Assembly: GCA_016712715.1 (NCBI GenBank)
Contig: JADJQM010000001.1
Location: 2,067,001-2,131,000, forward strand
From: Rhodospirillaceae bacterium
GTDB lineage: Bacteria; Pseudomonadota; Alphaproteobacteria; Dongiales; Dongiaceae
Reading direction: 5' to 3'
Length of the DNA stretch: 64,000 nt
A program made the position numbers and the translations under genes. The notes under the pieces are model-generated. The model was not told where the DNA came from and made no database searches. It saw nothing but the letters and a program-made list of their open reading frames with translations. Each line of letters starts with the position of its first letter. Positions within the stretch are counted from its first letter, which is position 1. Below, piece by piece: positions 18,159 through 26,965 of the stretch.

Positions 18159-18908
18159 TCAGGGCATCACGGCGCCGCCACTCACATGCAGCGATTGGCC
18201 GGTGATGTAGCGGGCCCGCGGACCGCACAGAAAGCGCACCATGGCGGCCACTTCAGCGGGTGTGCCGGAGCGGCCCAGCAAGCGTACGCGCTCACCATGA
18301 TGCTGCGGGTTGACCGCGCTGTGCTGACCGCGCTCGGTTTCAATGAGGCCCGGCACCACGCAATTCGCCGTGATGTTGTCGACGGCAAGATCCTGGGCCA
18401 GGGCCTTGGTGAACCCAGCGATCGCGGCCTTGCCCGTCACCACATGGATACGTTGTTTGGCGCCGGTATGGCCGGTCAGCCCGCCGATATTGACGATAGT
18501 GCCGCCACCGCGTGACCGCATCGACGGCACACAGGCCTGGCTGCACAGGAAGGCGCCATCGAGCATGATCGACAGTACCTCGCGCCATTCGGCGAGAGTG
18601 ACACTTTCCAGGACGCCCTCTTTTCTTACCGCCGCATTGTTCACCAGGATGTCGATGCCGCCGAAGGCAGCAACGCCGTCCCTCAACATTTTCGCGACCG
18701 CGACCGGATCCGTCACATCCGCCTGCGCCAACAGTGCCTTGCCGCCCGCCGCCTTGATCTGGTCGACGGTCTCCTGGGCAAAATCCAGGGAGGCACGTGT
18801 GTTGACGATGACGCTCGCCCCGGCTTCAGCCAAGGCGACGCTGATGGCGCGCCCGATATTCCGCGCCGCCCCCGTCACCAATGCGACTTTTCCATCCAGT
18901 TCAGCCAT
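18159..18908 (-). CDS. Short-chain dehydrogenase/reductase-fold protein lacking catalytic Ser and Tyr
   Basis: A 249-residue SDR with an intact nucleotide-binding N terminus (VALVTGAARNIGRAIS), the NNAA motif (ILVNNAAVRKEG) and a normal C terminus (GQSLHVSGGAVMP). Where the family has the catalytic Ser (as in E. coli FabG TIGSVVG) it reads VNIGGLTG, and the YxxxK motif reads VVTGK: Lys is kept, Ser becomes Gly and Tyr becomes Val. Ordinary reductase chemistry is therefore doubtful. It may be a binding protein, a helper subunit or use another mechanism. It is the last gene of the leftward MmgE/PrpD operon, 2 bp after its neighbour. Confidence 0.85.
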   Translation of the reverse strand: MAELDGKVALVTGAARNIGRAISVALAEAGASVIVNTRASLDFAQETVDQIKAAGGKALLAQADVTDPVAVAKMLRDGVAAFGGIDILVNNAAVRKEGVLESVTLAEWREVLSIMLDGAFLCSQACVPSMRSRGGGTIVNIGGLTGHTGAKQRIHVVTGKAAIAGFTKALAQDLAVDNITANCVVPGLIETERGQHSAVNPQHHGERVRLLGRSGTPAEVAAMVRFLCGPRARYITGQSLHVSGGAVMP

Positions 18909-18910
18909 GG

Positions 18911-20287
18911 TCAGCCACCTCCGACCTTTGCTAGTTCAGCCAGGTTGCGTTGCTGCGGCAGGGAAGCCGCGAAATCCAGCAGTGCCTGCGCCCGGATGGC
19001 CGACCAGCCACCGAACAACGCATTCCTGGTGAACTTGTTCTCCAACTCGGCGCGCGACAGGGGGTCACGGCTGCCACCGCGCAGATGCGGCTGATTGAGT
19101 TCGATCACCTCGCCATTGTGCAGGGTCGCCCGCAGATGGCCGGTGTAGTTCTTCGGATACTCGTTCTTGGGATCGATTTCGAAGTCGATCTTCGCGGACA
19201 GCTTCAGCACCTCGGCATCCTTGATCTTCTCTTCGGTAAACTGCGCCAGGCCAGCATCGCCTTCCAGGAAGGCCACGGCCATGCAATAGGGCGTGCTGAA
19301 CTTCGCCGCATAGGCGGTCGGGGGATTCTGCTTCAGCGGCAGCGGCTCCCACAGTCGATGGACGGTACCTTCGCCAACAGCGCAAGTCACCCTGGCGATC
19401 GCATCCGCCTCAATGCCGCGCTTGCGCAACGCCAGGGCGCAATCGATATAAGGTTGCACCATGGTGCCACAGGCATAGGGTTTGAAGGCGAGCTTGCTGC
19501 CGACCCAGTTCTTGCCGAGGCCGTCGAGCAGCAGGGAAAAATCGGGCTTGATCGATGGTGCGAAGGCGGAGAAGAAGCCATGCGTGCCTTCGAACACCGT
19601 GACAGGTCCGGTGAAGCCTGCGCCACCCAGGGCTGCCGCGCGCAAGCCGGATTGCGCAGCCCAGCCAGCATGCAGCCGCTTGGTCGAAGAGCCATCCGCG
19701 AGATATTCGATGATTCCCGAGGCCAGGCTACCAGCCACACCGAGGCTATTGATGATCGCCGGCGCCTTCAGGCCGGTGACGATGGCCGCCGCTACCGTCG
19801 AAGCAAAGGTGCCGAGGACCGCAGTCGGGTGGAAGCCTGCCTGATGGACCGATTTATCAGCAATCAGGCCGAGACGGCACATGACTTCGATGCCGGCGGC
19901 AACGGCGAGCAAGGTGCGCGCGCCGTCTAGCTTGTACTTCTCGGCCAGCGCCAGCACGGCCGGCACAACGACCGCGCCGGAATGGACCGGGCATCCTTCG
20001 AAGGTATTGTCGAAATCCTCGCCATGCGCCGCCGTGCCATTGATCAGCGCCGCGGCATAGGGCGAGCGGCGCACCGCATGGGCGATCACCGTGCAATCAC
20101 CCGGATCATCGCTGGCTACCATGGTGGCCTGGGTGTAGTCGGCTCCCCGGGCAGCGACGCACAGGCCCAGCACGTCGATGATCGTCTCGAGGGCGGCGCG
20201 CTCCATGGCGGCATCGAGATGATCCGGAGTCAGCTGTGCGACCCAATCGGCGAGATGTCCGGAAACGGATATCATGGACTTGGTCAT
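18911..20287 (-). CDS. MmgE/PrpD family protein (paralogue 2)
   Basis: A 458-residue MmgE/PrpD protein with HGEDFDNTFEGCPVHSGA, GFHPTAVLG and TKRLHAGWAAQSG at the usual active-site positions. In the C-terminal active-site segment it reads YACGTMVQPYID, with Gln where most members (and paralogue 4) have His. It is close to paralogue 4 (21739-23139), sharing long stretches around KPYACGTM and YAAKFS, which suggests duplication. The start overlaps the upstream gene stop by four bases (ATGA). Confidence 0.88.
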   Translation of the reverse strand: MTKSMISVSGHLADWVAQLTPDHLDAAMERAALETIIDVLGLCVAARGADYTQATMVASDDPGDCTVIAHAVRRSPYAAALINGTAAHGEDFDNTFEGCPVHSGAVVVPAVLALAEKYKLDGARTLLAVAAGIEVMCRLGLIADKSVHQAGFHPTAVLGTFASTVAAAIVTGLKAPAIINSLGVAGSLASGIIEYLADGSSTKRLHAGWAAQSGLRAAALGGAGFTGPVTVFEGTHGFFSAFAPSIKPDFSLLLDGLGKNWVGSKLAFKPYACGTMVQPYIDCALALRKRGIEADAIARVTCAVGEGTVHRLWEPLPLKQNPPTAYAAKFSTPYCMAVAFLEGDAGLAQFTEEKIKDAEVLKLSAKIDFEIDPKNEYPKNYTGHLRATLHNGEVIELNQPHLRGGSRDPLSRAELENKFTRNALFGGWSAIRAQALLDFAASLPQQRNLAELAKVGGG

Positions 20288-21687
20288 GGCTGGATCAATC
20301 CTGCAAGCTTCGCCGCGTCATCGAGTTTTTCAACGCCCCACGCGCCCGCGATCAACGCCTCGCGCCGCGTGGTGTCGAGCAGACCAGCGGTGCAGGCCGC
20401 AACCTTCGCCTCCAGATCCTTGTCCGTCATCGGATTGTCCGGCCCGCCGCGATAGCGCTCGTTGGCCAGTTCAACCAGCCTGGTGCCATCCCTGAGGGTC
20501 ATCTCGATACGCGAGCGGATAATATCCGAACCCTTGGCCTCGATCTCAGGATCGAGATGCGTCTTGATGCGCTGCTGCATGTCCTGGGTGGCCGCGTCCT
20601 GGATAAAGGCATTGGTGAATTCCTGGCGGCCGGCCTGGCGGCGCAGCACGATCATGGCCAGCAGCCCGGCCATGCTGAACTTTGCCTGCAGGTGGTTCTT
20701 TGCGATCGGATAGCGGATCGGGTTGAGAATGTTCGAGCCGGCATAAAAATCGATCCGCTCGACCTTGGTCGGGTCGACATTGTGGGTCGTCACCAGTTTC
20801 AGCATCGCGTCCATCGACTGATGCGTCACAATTCCGCTGGGATACGGCTTGATACTGACGCCGGGATCGACGATCGACCAGGTATTACCAAAGCCCTGGG
20901 CGAGCTTTGCTTCAGTGGCACCGCCACCCTGCACCATCATGAATCCCCAGCGTCCATCGAGCGCCTCCGGATCGGCGGTAAAGCCGCGCGCTGCCAGCAA
21001 GGCTGCGGTGATGCCGTTCTCGGAAGCGCGGCCGACATGCAGGGGTTTGGTCATCGTGCCGAAATTGCAGCGGATACCGGCGGCAAGGCTGGCCGCTATG
21101 CCGATGGCGTGGGCGAGCTTCTCACCCTTGAGCCCCAGCAACTTGGCTGCCACCGTTACGGCGCCGAAGGTGCCGACCGTGCCGCTGGAATGCAGGCCAC
21201 GCTTGTAATGGTCTGGCAGCATCCATTCCGAAATCTTCGATTCCACTTCCACGCCGGTGATAAAAGCACTGACGAAGTCGCGGCCCGAGATTCCACCCAG
21301 TTTCTGGCTCATGACCATGGCCGCAGTCAAAGGCGGGATGGTGGGATGCGTCAACAGGCCATAGACATGGGCGGGATCGCGTGACACCTGGGTATCATCC
21401 CAATCATGGGCGTGACCTGCTGTTCCCAGCACGCGCCCAGCCAGCGCAGCCGGGACCTTCACCTTGCCGCCGCCCAGCAACAGCGCATCGGGACGACCGC
21501 CCACATCGCGCGCATCCTCGATCAGGACCTGAACGGATTCCTCGTCGCTCCCGGCAACATACAGCGCCAAGCCGTCCAGAATGCAACGGCGCGCGATCCG
21601 CACGGCTTCCGCCGGCAGTCGGTCGAAGGTGCTGGCCTCGATGAAAGCGCAGGCGGCCCGGGTCACTGTGGTGGGGATAAAAGTCAT
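20284..21687 (-). CDS. MmgE/PrpD family protein (paralogue 3)
   Basis: A 467-residue MmgE/PrpD protein. Active-site blocks are AGHAHDWDDTQ with THPTIPPLTAAM, GLHSSGTVGTFG, TKPLHVGRASENG and KPYPSGIVTHQSMD, so the Asp/His/His/Lys/His set looks complete. Its central and C-terminal sequence differs from paralogues 2 and 4, so it probably has its own substrate. The ATG at 21687 is preferred; a GTG eight codons upstream is possible. It belongs to the leftward operon between paralogues 4 and 2. Confidence 0.87.
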   Translation of the reverse strand: MTFIPTTVTRAACAFIEASTFDRLPAEAVRIARRCILDGLALYVAGSDEESVQVLIEDARDVGGRPDALLLGGGKVKVPAALAGRVLGTAGHAHDWDDTQVSRDPAHVYGLLTHPTIPPLTAAMVMSQKLGGISGRDFVSAFITGVEVESKISEWMLPDHYKRGLHSSGTVGTFGAVTVAAKLLGLKGEKLAHAIGIAASLAAGIRCNFGTMTKPLHVGRASENGITAALLAARGFTADPEALDGRWGFMMVQGGGATEAKLAQGFGNTWSIVDPGVSIKPYPSGIVTHQSMDAMLKLVTTHNVDPTKVERIDFYAGSNILNPIRYPIAKNHLQAKFSMAGLLAMIVLRRQAGRQEFTNAFIQDAATQDMQQRIKTHLDPEIEAKGSDIIRSRIEMTLRDGTRLVELANERYRGGPDNPMTDKDLEAKVAACTAGLLDTTRREALIAGAWGVEKLDDAAKLAGLIQP

Positions 21688-21738
21688 GATTCTATGTATT
21701 CCTTGGTTCACGGCGTTCTAAGAAAGAGGATGGGTCCG

Positions 21739-23139
21739 TCAGATACGATGGTCCTTGAATGCCGCCAGAGACTCCCGGTCAGCGATCGTCAGGCAGAAGT
21801 CGAGCAGCCGGTCGGCATGGCTTTCCTGCCAGCCGCCATAAAGCGCATTGCGATGGAATTTCCGGACCAGTTCGTCGCGACTGAGCGGCTCGCGTCTGCC
21901 ACCCCGCATATGCGGCTGACGCAGTTCGATAATCTGGCCATCGCGCATCGTCACGCGGATATGGCCTGAATAGTTGACCGGATACTCGTTGTCGGGGTCG
22001 ATCACATAGCTGATACGCCGTGCCAGGCTCAAGATTCGAGGATTCTTCGCCTTTGCATCGGTGAACTGCTCCAAACCCGCGGCCTGATCGAAGAAGCCCA
22101 CCGCCATGCAGAACGGCATACTGAACTTCGCCGCATAGCCGGTTGGTGGTTGATGCTTTGAGGCCAGCGGTTCCCAAAGACGGTCGACCAAGCCTTCGCC
22201 GGTTTCGCACGCGATATCGATGATGTCATCCGCGTTGACACCCTGCTGCGCCAGGCAGATCATGCAGTCGATGAAAGGGTGGATCATGGTGCCGCAGGCA
22301 TAAGGCTTGAAGGCGATGTCTTCCATCAACCATTCTCTGCCCAGCCCCTCGGTCAAATAGGAGAAACGCGGTTGCATGCTGGGCGCGAAGGCGCGGAAGA
22401 AGCCGTGCGGACCCTCAAGCACGGTACGCGGGCCGTTAAAGCCGGCGCGCGCCATCACCGCCGCGCGCAAGCCGGATTGCGCCGCCCAGCCCGGATGCAG
22501 TCTCTTGGTCCAGGACCCATCGGTGAGATATTCGAGAAGACCCGATGAAAGGCTGCCGGCGATGCCAAGCGCGTTGACCATCTGCGCGCGGTCGAGGCCG
22601 AGCGTGATGCCGGCGCCCACTGTGGCGCCGATGGCACCGATGACACCGACCGGGTGAAAGCAGGCCTTGTGGATGGCGCCTGGCGCCACATGATTCATGC
22701 GGCAGATCATCTCCAGACCGAAGATGATGCCGCGCAGGGTTTCGGCACCGGATCTTCCGTAGCGTTCCGCCGCCGCAAGCGCCGCGGGAATCACCATGGC
22801 GCCGACGCGAATGGGCGCCCCCTCCAAGGTATCGTCGAAATCCTCGCCATGCGTGCCGGTGCCGTTGATGAGCGCCGCATCCGCCGCCCGCAGCGGCCGC
22901 GCATGGCCGATCGCCGTGCAATCGCCCACGTCGTCGCAGCTGCGCAGCAAGGCCTGCATATAATCCGTCTGGCGCGCCGACAGGCAATTCCCGGCCATAT
23001 CGAGGAGATCGTTGACGGCCACGTCCTTTGCCTTCTGCGGCAGATGCGCAAACGACAGATCCAGCATGCGATCGACCAGGACTTCGGTCAGGCTGGCGCC
23101 GTCAGCCATCGGCTCGACGTGATGGACGGTCGTGCTCAA
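21739..23139 (-). CDS. MmgE/PrpD family protein (paralogue 4)
   Basis: A 466-residue MmgE/PrpD protein, the closest relative of paralogue 2. It keeps HGEDFDDTLEGAP, CFHPVGVIG, TKRLHPGWAAQSG and YACGTMIHPFID, but the position that is His in the others (VHPGA, VHSGA, THPTI) is Arg here (PIRVGA). Thus paralogues 2 and 4 each lack a different active-site His. It is the first gene of the leftward operon and is divergent from the ornithine-cyclodeaminase-family gene. A second start codon lies ten residues in. Confidence 0.87.
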   Translation of the reverse strand: MSTTVHHVEPMADGASLTEVLVDRMLDLSFAHLPQKAKDVAVNDLLDMAGNCLSARQTDYMQALLRSCDDVGDCTAIGHARPLRAADAALINGTGTHGEDFDDTLEGAPIRVGAMVIPAALAAAERYGRSGAETLRGIIFGLEMICRMNHVAPGAIHKACFHPVGVIGAIGATVGAGITLGLDRAQMVNALGIAGSLSSGLLEYLTDGSWTKRLHPGWAAQSGLRAAVMARAGFNGPRTVLEGPHGFFRAFAPSMQPRFSYLTEGLGREWLMEDIAFKPYACGTMIHPFIDCMICLAQQGVNADDIIDIACETGEGLVDRLWEPLASKHQPPTGYAAKFSMPFCMAVGFFDQAAGLEQFTDAKAKNPRILSLARRISYVIDPDNEYPVNYSGHIRVTMRDGQIIELRQPHMRGGRREPLSRDELVRKFHRNALYGGWQESHADRLLDFCLTIADRESLAAFKDHRI

Positions 23140-23255
23140 GATATCACCGGCTTTCTGAATTCGTCAGTTGCAGCGACGAGATGATGTTGCCCGAGTTGAT
23201 CGTCGGATATAGTCGCCGGGCATTCTTCAATCATCCGGCATGGGGAACCGATAGC

Positions 23256-24332
23256 TTGACCCTTCTCATCAGCAATGAGGACGCACAGGTTCTGCTCGAT
23301 ATGCGGGATTGTGTTTCGATTCTCGACCAGACCTACGCCGCCGCGCATGCCGGCAGCGCCATCAATGGCCGCCGCTCCGACATGGTCGGACCGGGCGTCG
23401 GCCCCGACCGCGCCTATGTCCTGAAGATGATGGGAGCCATCCAACCAGACCTCAATGTCGGCGCCATCCGCATCAATTCCGATATCTTCAGCTGGGAATC
23501 GGATGGCGCGCAGCGCCGCCGCGTCAAAATTCCCGCCGCCCCCGGCAATCGCTGGGTCGGCCTCGTGCTGCTGTTCAGCATGGCAACCGGCGAACCGCTG
23601 GCGATCTTCCCGGATGGTGTCGTGCAGCGCATGCGCGTCGGCGCCACGAGTGGCATCGCAGTCCAGCGCCTGGCGCGGCTCGATGCCACCGAACTCGCCA
23701 TTCTCGGCACCGGCTGGCAGGCCGAGGCACAGGTGCTGGCGGCCGCCGCCGTTCGTCCGCTGCGCGAAATCCGCTGCTTCAGCCCAAATGCCGAACGATG
23801 CGCGGCGTTTGCTGCCAGGATGGAAAGCCAGCTCGACATTCCCAGCCGCGCCACCGCAACGCCGGAAGCAGCTGTCCTCGGCGCCGATATCGTGCTTTGC
23901 GCAACCAACAGCAGCAGCCATGTGCTTCACGAGGACTGGCTGGCGCCGGGTATGCATATCGGCAGCATCCGCGACCGCGAGATTGCGCCGGCGGCGATCG
24001 CCCGCGCCGATCTCGTCGTGGTGCATGACCGGGACAATCTCACCGGCCAGCATGTCGAGATCGCCCAGGGCGCGGTGTTCGAGGAGAAGCGCAAGGAGTT
24101 GGGACAGGATCCGCGGACAAGCCGACTTGTCGCGGCGCCCTCGCTGGCAGAATTGGTGGGCGGCGATGTCCCAGGGCGCAGATCCGCCGATGATATTACC
24201 TGTTTCCTCAATTATCATGGCATCGGCCTGCAATTCGCGGCCCTCGGCGCGCTCCTCCATCGCAAGGCGGTCGAGAAGGGCCGCGGCCATCATCTGCCCA
24301 CGGAATGGTTCACGGAGGATGTGCACCCCTGA
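23256..24332 (+). CDS. Ornithine cyclodeaminase / mu-crystallin family protein
   Basis: A 358-residue protein starting at TTG 23256, eight bases after GGGGAA; ATG 23181 would add 25 residues the family normally lacks. It has the family N terminus (LTLLISNEDAQVLLDMRD), the substrate Arg/Lys region (MRVGATSGIAVQRLARLD) and the Rossmann motif LAILGTGWQAEAQ. Members are ornithine cyclodeaminases, ketimine reductases or iminosuccinate reductases. Beside MmgE/PrpD genes, a ketimine or imine reductase acting on an amino-dicarboxylate is attractive, but unproven. Confidence 0.87.
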   Translation: MTLLISNEDAQVLLDMRDCVSILDQTYAAAHAGSAINGRRSDMVGPGVGPDRAYVLKMMGAIQPDLNVGAIRINSDIFSWESDGAQRRRVKIPAAPGNRWVGLVLLFSMATGEPLAIFPDGVVQRMRVGATSGIAVQRLARLDATELAILGTGWQAEAQVLAAAAVRPLREIRCFSPNAERCAAFAARMESQLDIPSRATATPEAAVLGADIVLCATNSSSHVLHEDWLAPGMHIGSIRDREIAPAAIARADLVVVHDRDNLTGQHVEIAQGAVFEEKRKELGQDPRTSRLVAAPSLAELVGGDVPGRRSADDITCFLNYHGIGLQFAALGALLHRKAVEKGRGHHLPTEWFTEDVHP

Positions 24333-24350
24333 TCCCGCCCTCATGAACCG

Positions 24351-25607
24351 CTAGCCTCCGAACTTCCGGGCGGCATCCATGGCCAGCCCCAGACCGACAC
24401 TGCCGAAGAGATCCCCCGTCACTGGAAGCGCATTCGGGAGATGCGCCAGGATCTGTCGCCGGATTTCGGGTACGGCAGTCGACCCGCCCGTCAGAAATAC
24501 CGACTGGATATCTGCCCCCTTCACGCCGGCCGCGGCGAAGCACAGGTCGATCGCGCGCACGATCCGGACCGCATCATCATAGACCGCATGGTCGAGATCA
24601 CCCTGATGAAGCACCGTGTCGACCGGCGGCGTGAGCGGAATGTGCAAGCTCACCTCCGGGCTTTCCGACAAGGCGATCTTAGCTGCCTCGACCTCGGCGG
24701 CAATCCGATGGCCCTGACGTTCGATGAAAACCCTGATCAACCGTTCGACCAGCGCCGGTTGATCGACCTGCGAGAGGATAGAGCGCAGGTAGTTGATGTT
24801 CTGCGGCGTGTACAAAGTGGGGATGCGGTGCCAGGTCGCCAGATCATGGAACAGATGGCTTGGCATCGGCAGCTTCTTCGGTCCGATGAGGGCATCATAG
24901 CCGAGGAACGGCATGACATGGTTGATGCTGAGGCGCCGGTCAAAATCGGTGCCGCCGATATGGACACCGCTCCGCCCCAGGATGTCCTGCGACCGATCAT
25001 GACGCCGCGCGCCATCGGGCGACAGGCGCGCCACCGCGAAATCCGAGGTGCCGCCGCCAAGATCGACGATCAGGGCCAGTTCTTCGCGCTGCAGGGATTG
25101 CTCATAGGCGAGTGCCGCCGCCACCGGCTCGAACTGCATTTCAACATGGACAAAGCCCTGCGCCCGAGCGATGCCGATCAGCTCGGCTTCGGCCCGCTGG
25201 TCAGCGGCATCATCATCATCGACGAAGCGCACGGGACGCCCCAGCACAACATGCTCGACGGTACCGCCCAGCTTGCGTTCCGCCAGCTGCTTGAGGTGCC
25301 GCATGAACATGCCGATGACATCCCGCATCGCGACGCGCTTGCGCTGGATCAATGTCGTGTCGTCGATCAGTGACGAACCCAGCACGCTCTTGAGTGCGCG
25401 CATCAGGCGGCCCTCGGTCGCCTCGATATAGGCGGTGATGCCGTCACGGCCGAAGCGCACCTTATGGTCTTCATAGTCGAAGAAGATCGCGCTGGGCAGC
25501 GTGACGCTGTCCCCTTCCAGCGGACAAAGCTCAAAGCCGTTGCCGATGGCGAGGCCAACGGTCGAATTTGATGTGCCAAAATCGAGGCCGCAATAATGTC
25601 GTTGCAT
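24351..25607 (-). CDS. Hsp70-family ATPase without substrate-binding domain (YegD-like)
   Basis: A 418-residue protein comprising essentially the Hsp70/actin nucleotide-binding fold: phosphate-1 loop GLDFGTSNSTVG, the block FEPVAAALAYE, phosphate-2 loop LIVDLGGGTSDFAVARL and the adenosine motif FLTGGSTAVPEIR. The DnaK peptide-binding domain is absent, as in E. coli YegD. The ATG at 25607 starts right before the fold; upstream codons are not family-like. The function of such stand-alone Hsp70 ATPases is poorly known. It follows the exporter gene by 28 bp. Confidence 0.87.
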   Translation of the reverse strand: MQRHYCGLDFGTSNSTVGLAIGNGFELCPLEGDSVTLPSAIFFDYEDHKVRFGRDGITAYIEATEGRLMRALKSVLGSSLIDDTTLIQRKRVAMRDVIGMFMRHLKQLAERKLGGTVEHVVLGRPVRFVDDDDAADQRAEAELIGIARAQGFVHVEMQFEPVAAALAYEQSLQREELALIVDLGGGTSDFAVARLSPDGARRHDRSQDILGRSGVHIGGTDFDRRLSINHVMPFLGYDALIGPKKLPMPSHLFHDLATWHRIPTLYTPQNINYLRSILSQVDQPALVERLIRVFIERQGHRIAAEVEAAKIALSESPEVSLHIPLTPPVDTVLHQGDLDHAVYDDAVRIVRAIDLCFAAAGVKGADIQSVFLTGGSTAVPEIRRQILAHLPNALPVTGDLFGSVGLGLAMDAARKFGG

Positions 25608-25635
25608 CAGAATCCAGACTGAATGGAAGTGGGCC

Positions 25636-26400
25636 TTATCGAATGGCATCCCATACAGGACGCCACAACAGGGAGAGACCGCCAAAGAAGACGATCACCT
25701 CCATGATCCGCGCATGCAGCCGCAGCGATGTCCGCTGCAGGATCCAGCGCGCGAGGTAATTGCCGGGAACTGTGCACAGGCCAATCAGCACAGCGGTCGC
25801 GAGGAGGCCCAGCGTGAGATTGCCGAGGCCGCCAAACACAATGGCCTTGGTGAAATTGACCGAGATCGAGATCGATGCGTCCGTGGCCAGGAAAGCCGGA
25901 CCGGCCAGTCCCGCCCCCAGCAGCACCGGGATCATCAGCATGCCAGCGCCTGGTGTCGTGCCGGAGACGACACCGACGCAACCGCCGGCGACCGAGAGCC
26001 CCAATCGCCCCAGCTGCATCCGGCGTCGCGCCAGGAACCGACCGAGCGGGATAGAGGCGATGAGAAATGTACCCAGCACCAGCGCAATCGTATCGTGCTG
26101 CAGGCTGAGATAGATCGTCATGCCGATGATCACCGCAGGTATCATTGTGGCGAGGACCGCCAGCGTCAGCGTCCGATCGAGATAGCGACGATAGAGCCAG
26201 AATCGGTGCAGATTGGTAATCAGCATGGCAATGCTCAGCACCGGTACCACGTTCTGCACCCCAAGAATGGGCGCCAGGATCGGCGGCAGGAGCAGCCCGC
26301 CGCCGAAACCGGTCATGCCGCTGCAGGTGCCAGCCACAAATGCCGCCAAGGCAGCAATCAGCAGGTCCAGTTCGGTGACATGTTGAAGCGCAAAATTCAT
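25636..26400 (-). CDS. TauE/SafE family sulfite/anion exporter
   Basis: A 254-residue membrane protein with about eight hydrophobic segments and the family N-terminal loop FVAGTCSGMTGFGGGLLLPP, mirrored by SGTTPGAGMLMIPVLLGAG in the second half, as in the duplicated TauE/SafE fold. Members move sulfite, sulfoacetate or other small organic anions through the inner membrane. It lies between the VOC gene and the Hsp70-like gene on the same strand. The 130 bp upstream hold no gene. Confidence 0.88.
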   Translation of the reverse strand: MNFALQHVTELDLLIAALAAFVAGTCSGMTGFGGGLLLPPILAPILGVQNVVPVLSIAMLITNLHRFWLYRRYLDRTLTLAVLATMIPAVIIGMTIYLSLQHDTIALVLGTFLIASIPLGRFLARRRMQLGRLGLSVAGGCVGVVSGTTPGAGMLMIPVLLGAGLAGPAFLATDASISISVNFTKAIVFGGLGNLTLGLLATAVLIGLCTVPGNYLARWILQRTSLRLHARIMEVIVFFGGLSLLWRPVWDAIR

Positions 26401-26530
26401 CCTGCCGTTCCTGAAAGAATGAACTCCACACCGCCTTTCTGCTATTGGCGTCAGAACTCATCCAGTAATACCTCACGCAGCGGCGATGGCAATTGCGGGT
26501 GCCTTCGATCTCCGGCCACCCGCATGCCAT

Positions 26531-26914
26531 TCAGGCCTTCGTCGCGTAACGGTCTTCCAACACGACCTCGGCCAGCGTCCCGTCGGGCGCACGGAACTTC
26601 AAGGCGCCCTTGCCGAGATGCGGGAACACCTCACCGCCATAGGCTCTGATCTTCTCGGCAGCGGCATCCTGGTCGTCGACCGAAATACCCCAATGGTGGA
26701 TCCGCGGACCGGGTCCCGCTAGTTGGGCTTCATCGGGATTTTCGTCATCATAGACCATCAGGGCGATATCAATGTGCCCGTCGGTCAAATGGCGCGAGAT
26801 GTGGCCGCGGCTTCGCCCAGTCTTGGTTTCCTTGAAACCGAAGACCTCGGTATAGAATTTCGTCGCCGCTTCCAGATCGAGGACCTTGATGGCGATGTGG
26901 ACGACGCGTGACAT
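26531..26914 (-). CDS. VOC (glyoxalase/bleomycin resistance/dioxygenase) superfamily protein
   Basis: A 127-residue single-module VOC protein beginning MSRVVHIAIKVLDLEAATKFYTEVFGF, a typical first beta-alpha-beta unit with a metal-ligand His near residue 6, followed by HHWGISVDD with the second-half ligand. The C terminus (KFRAPDGTLAEVVLEDR) supplies the usual Glu. Such proteins are lyases, isomerases or epimerases. It is encoded 52 bp downstream of the truncated tctA and may process the transported acid. Confidence 0.85.
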   Translation of the reverse strand: MSRVVHIAIKVLDLEAATKFYTEVFGFKETKTGRSRGHISRHLTDGHIDIALMVYDDENPDEAQLAGPGPRIHHWGISVDDQDAAAEKIRAYGGEVFPHLGKGALKFRAPDGTLAEVVLEDRYATKA

Positions 26915-26965
26915 GATGACCTCCAGTCGTAAGAAACTATCGAAGGAACGTTGGCTATCAGACCG

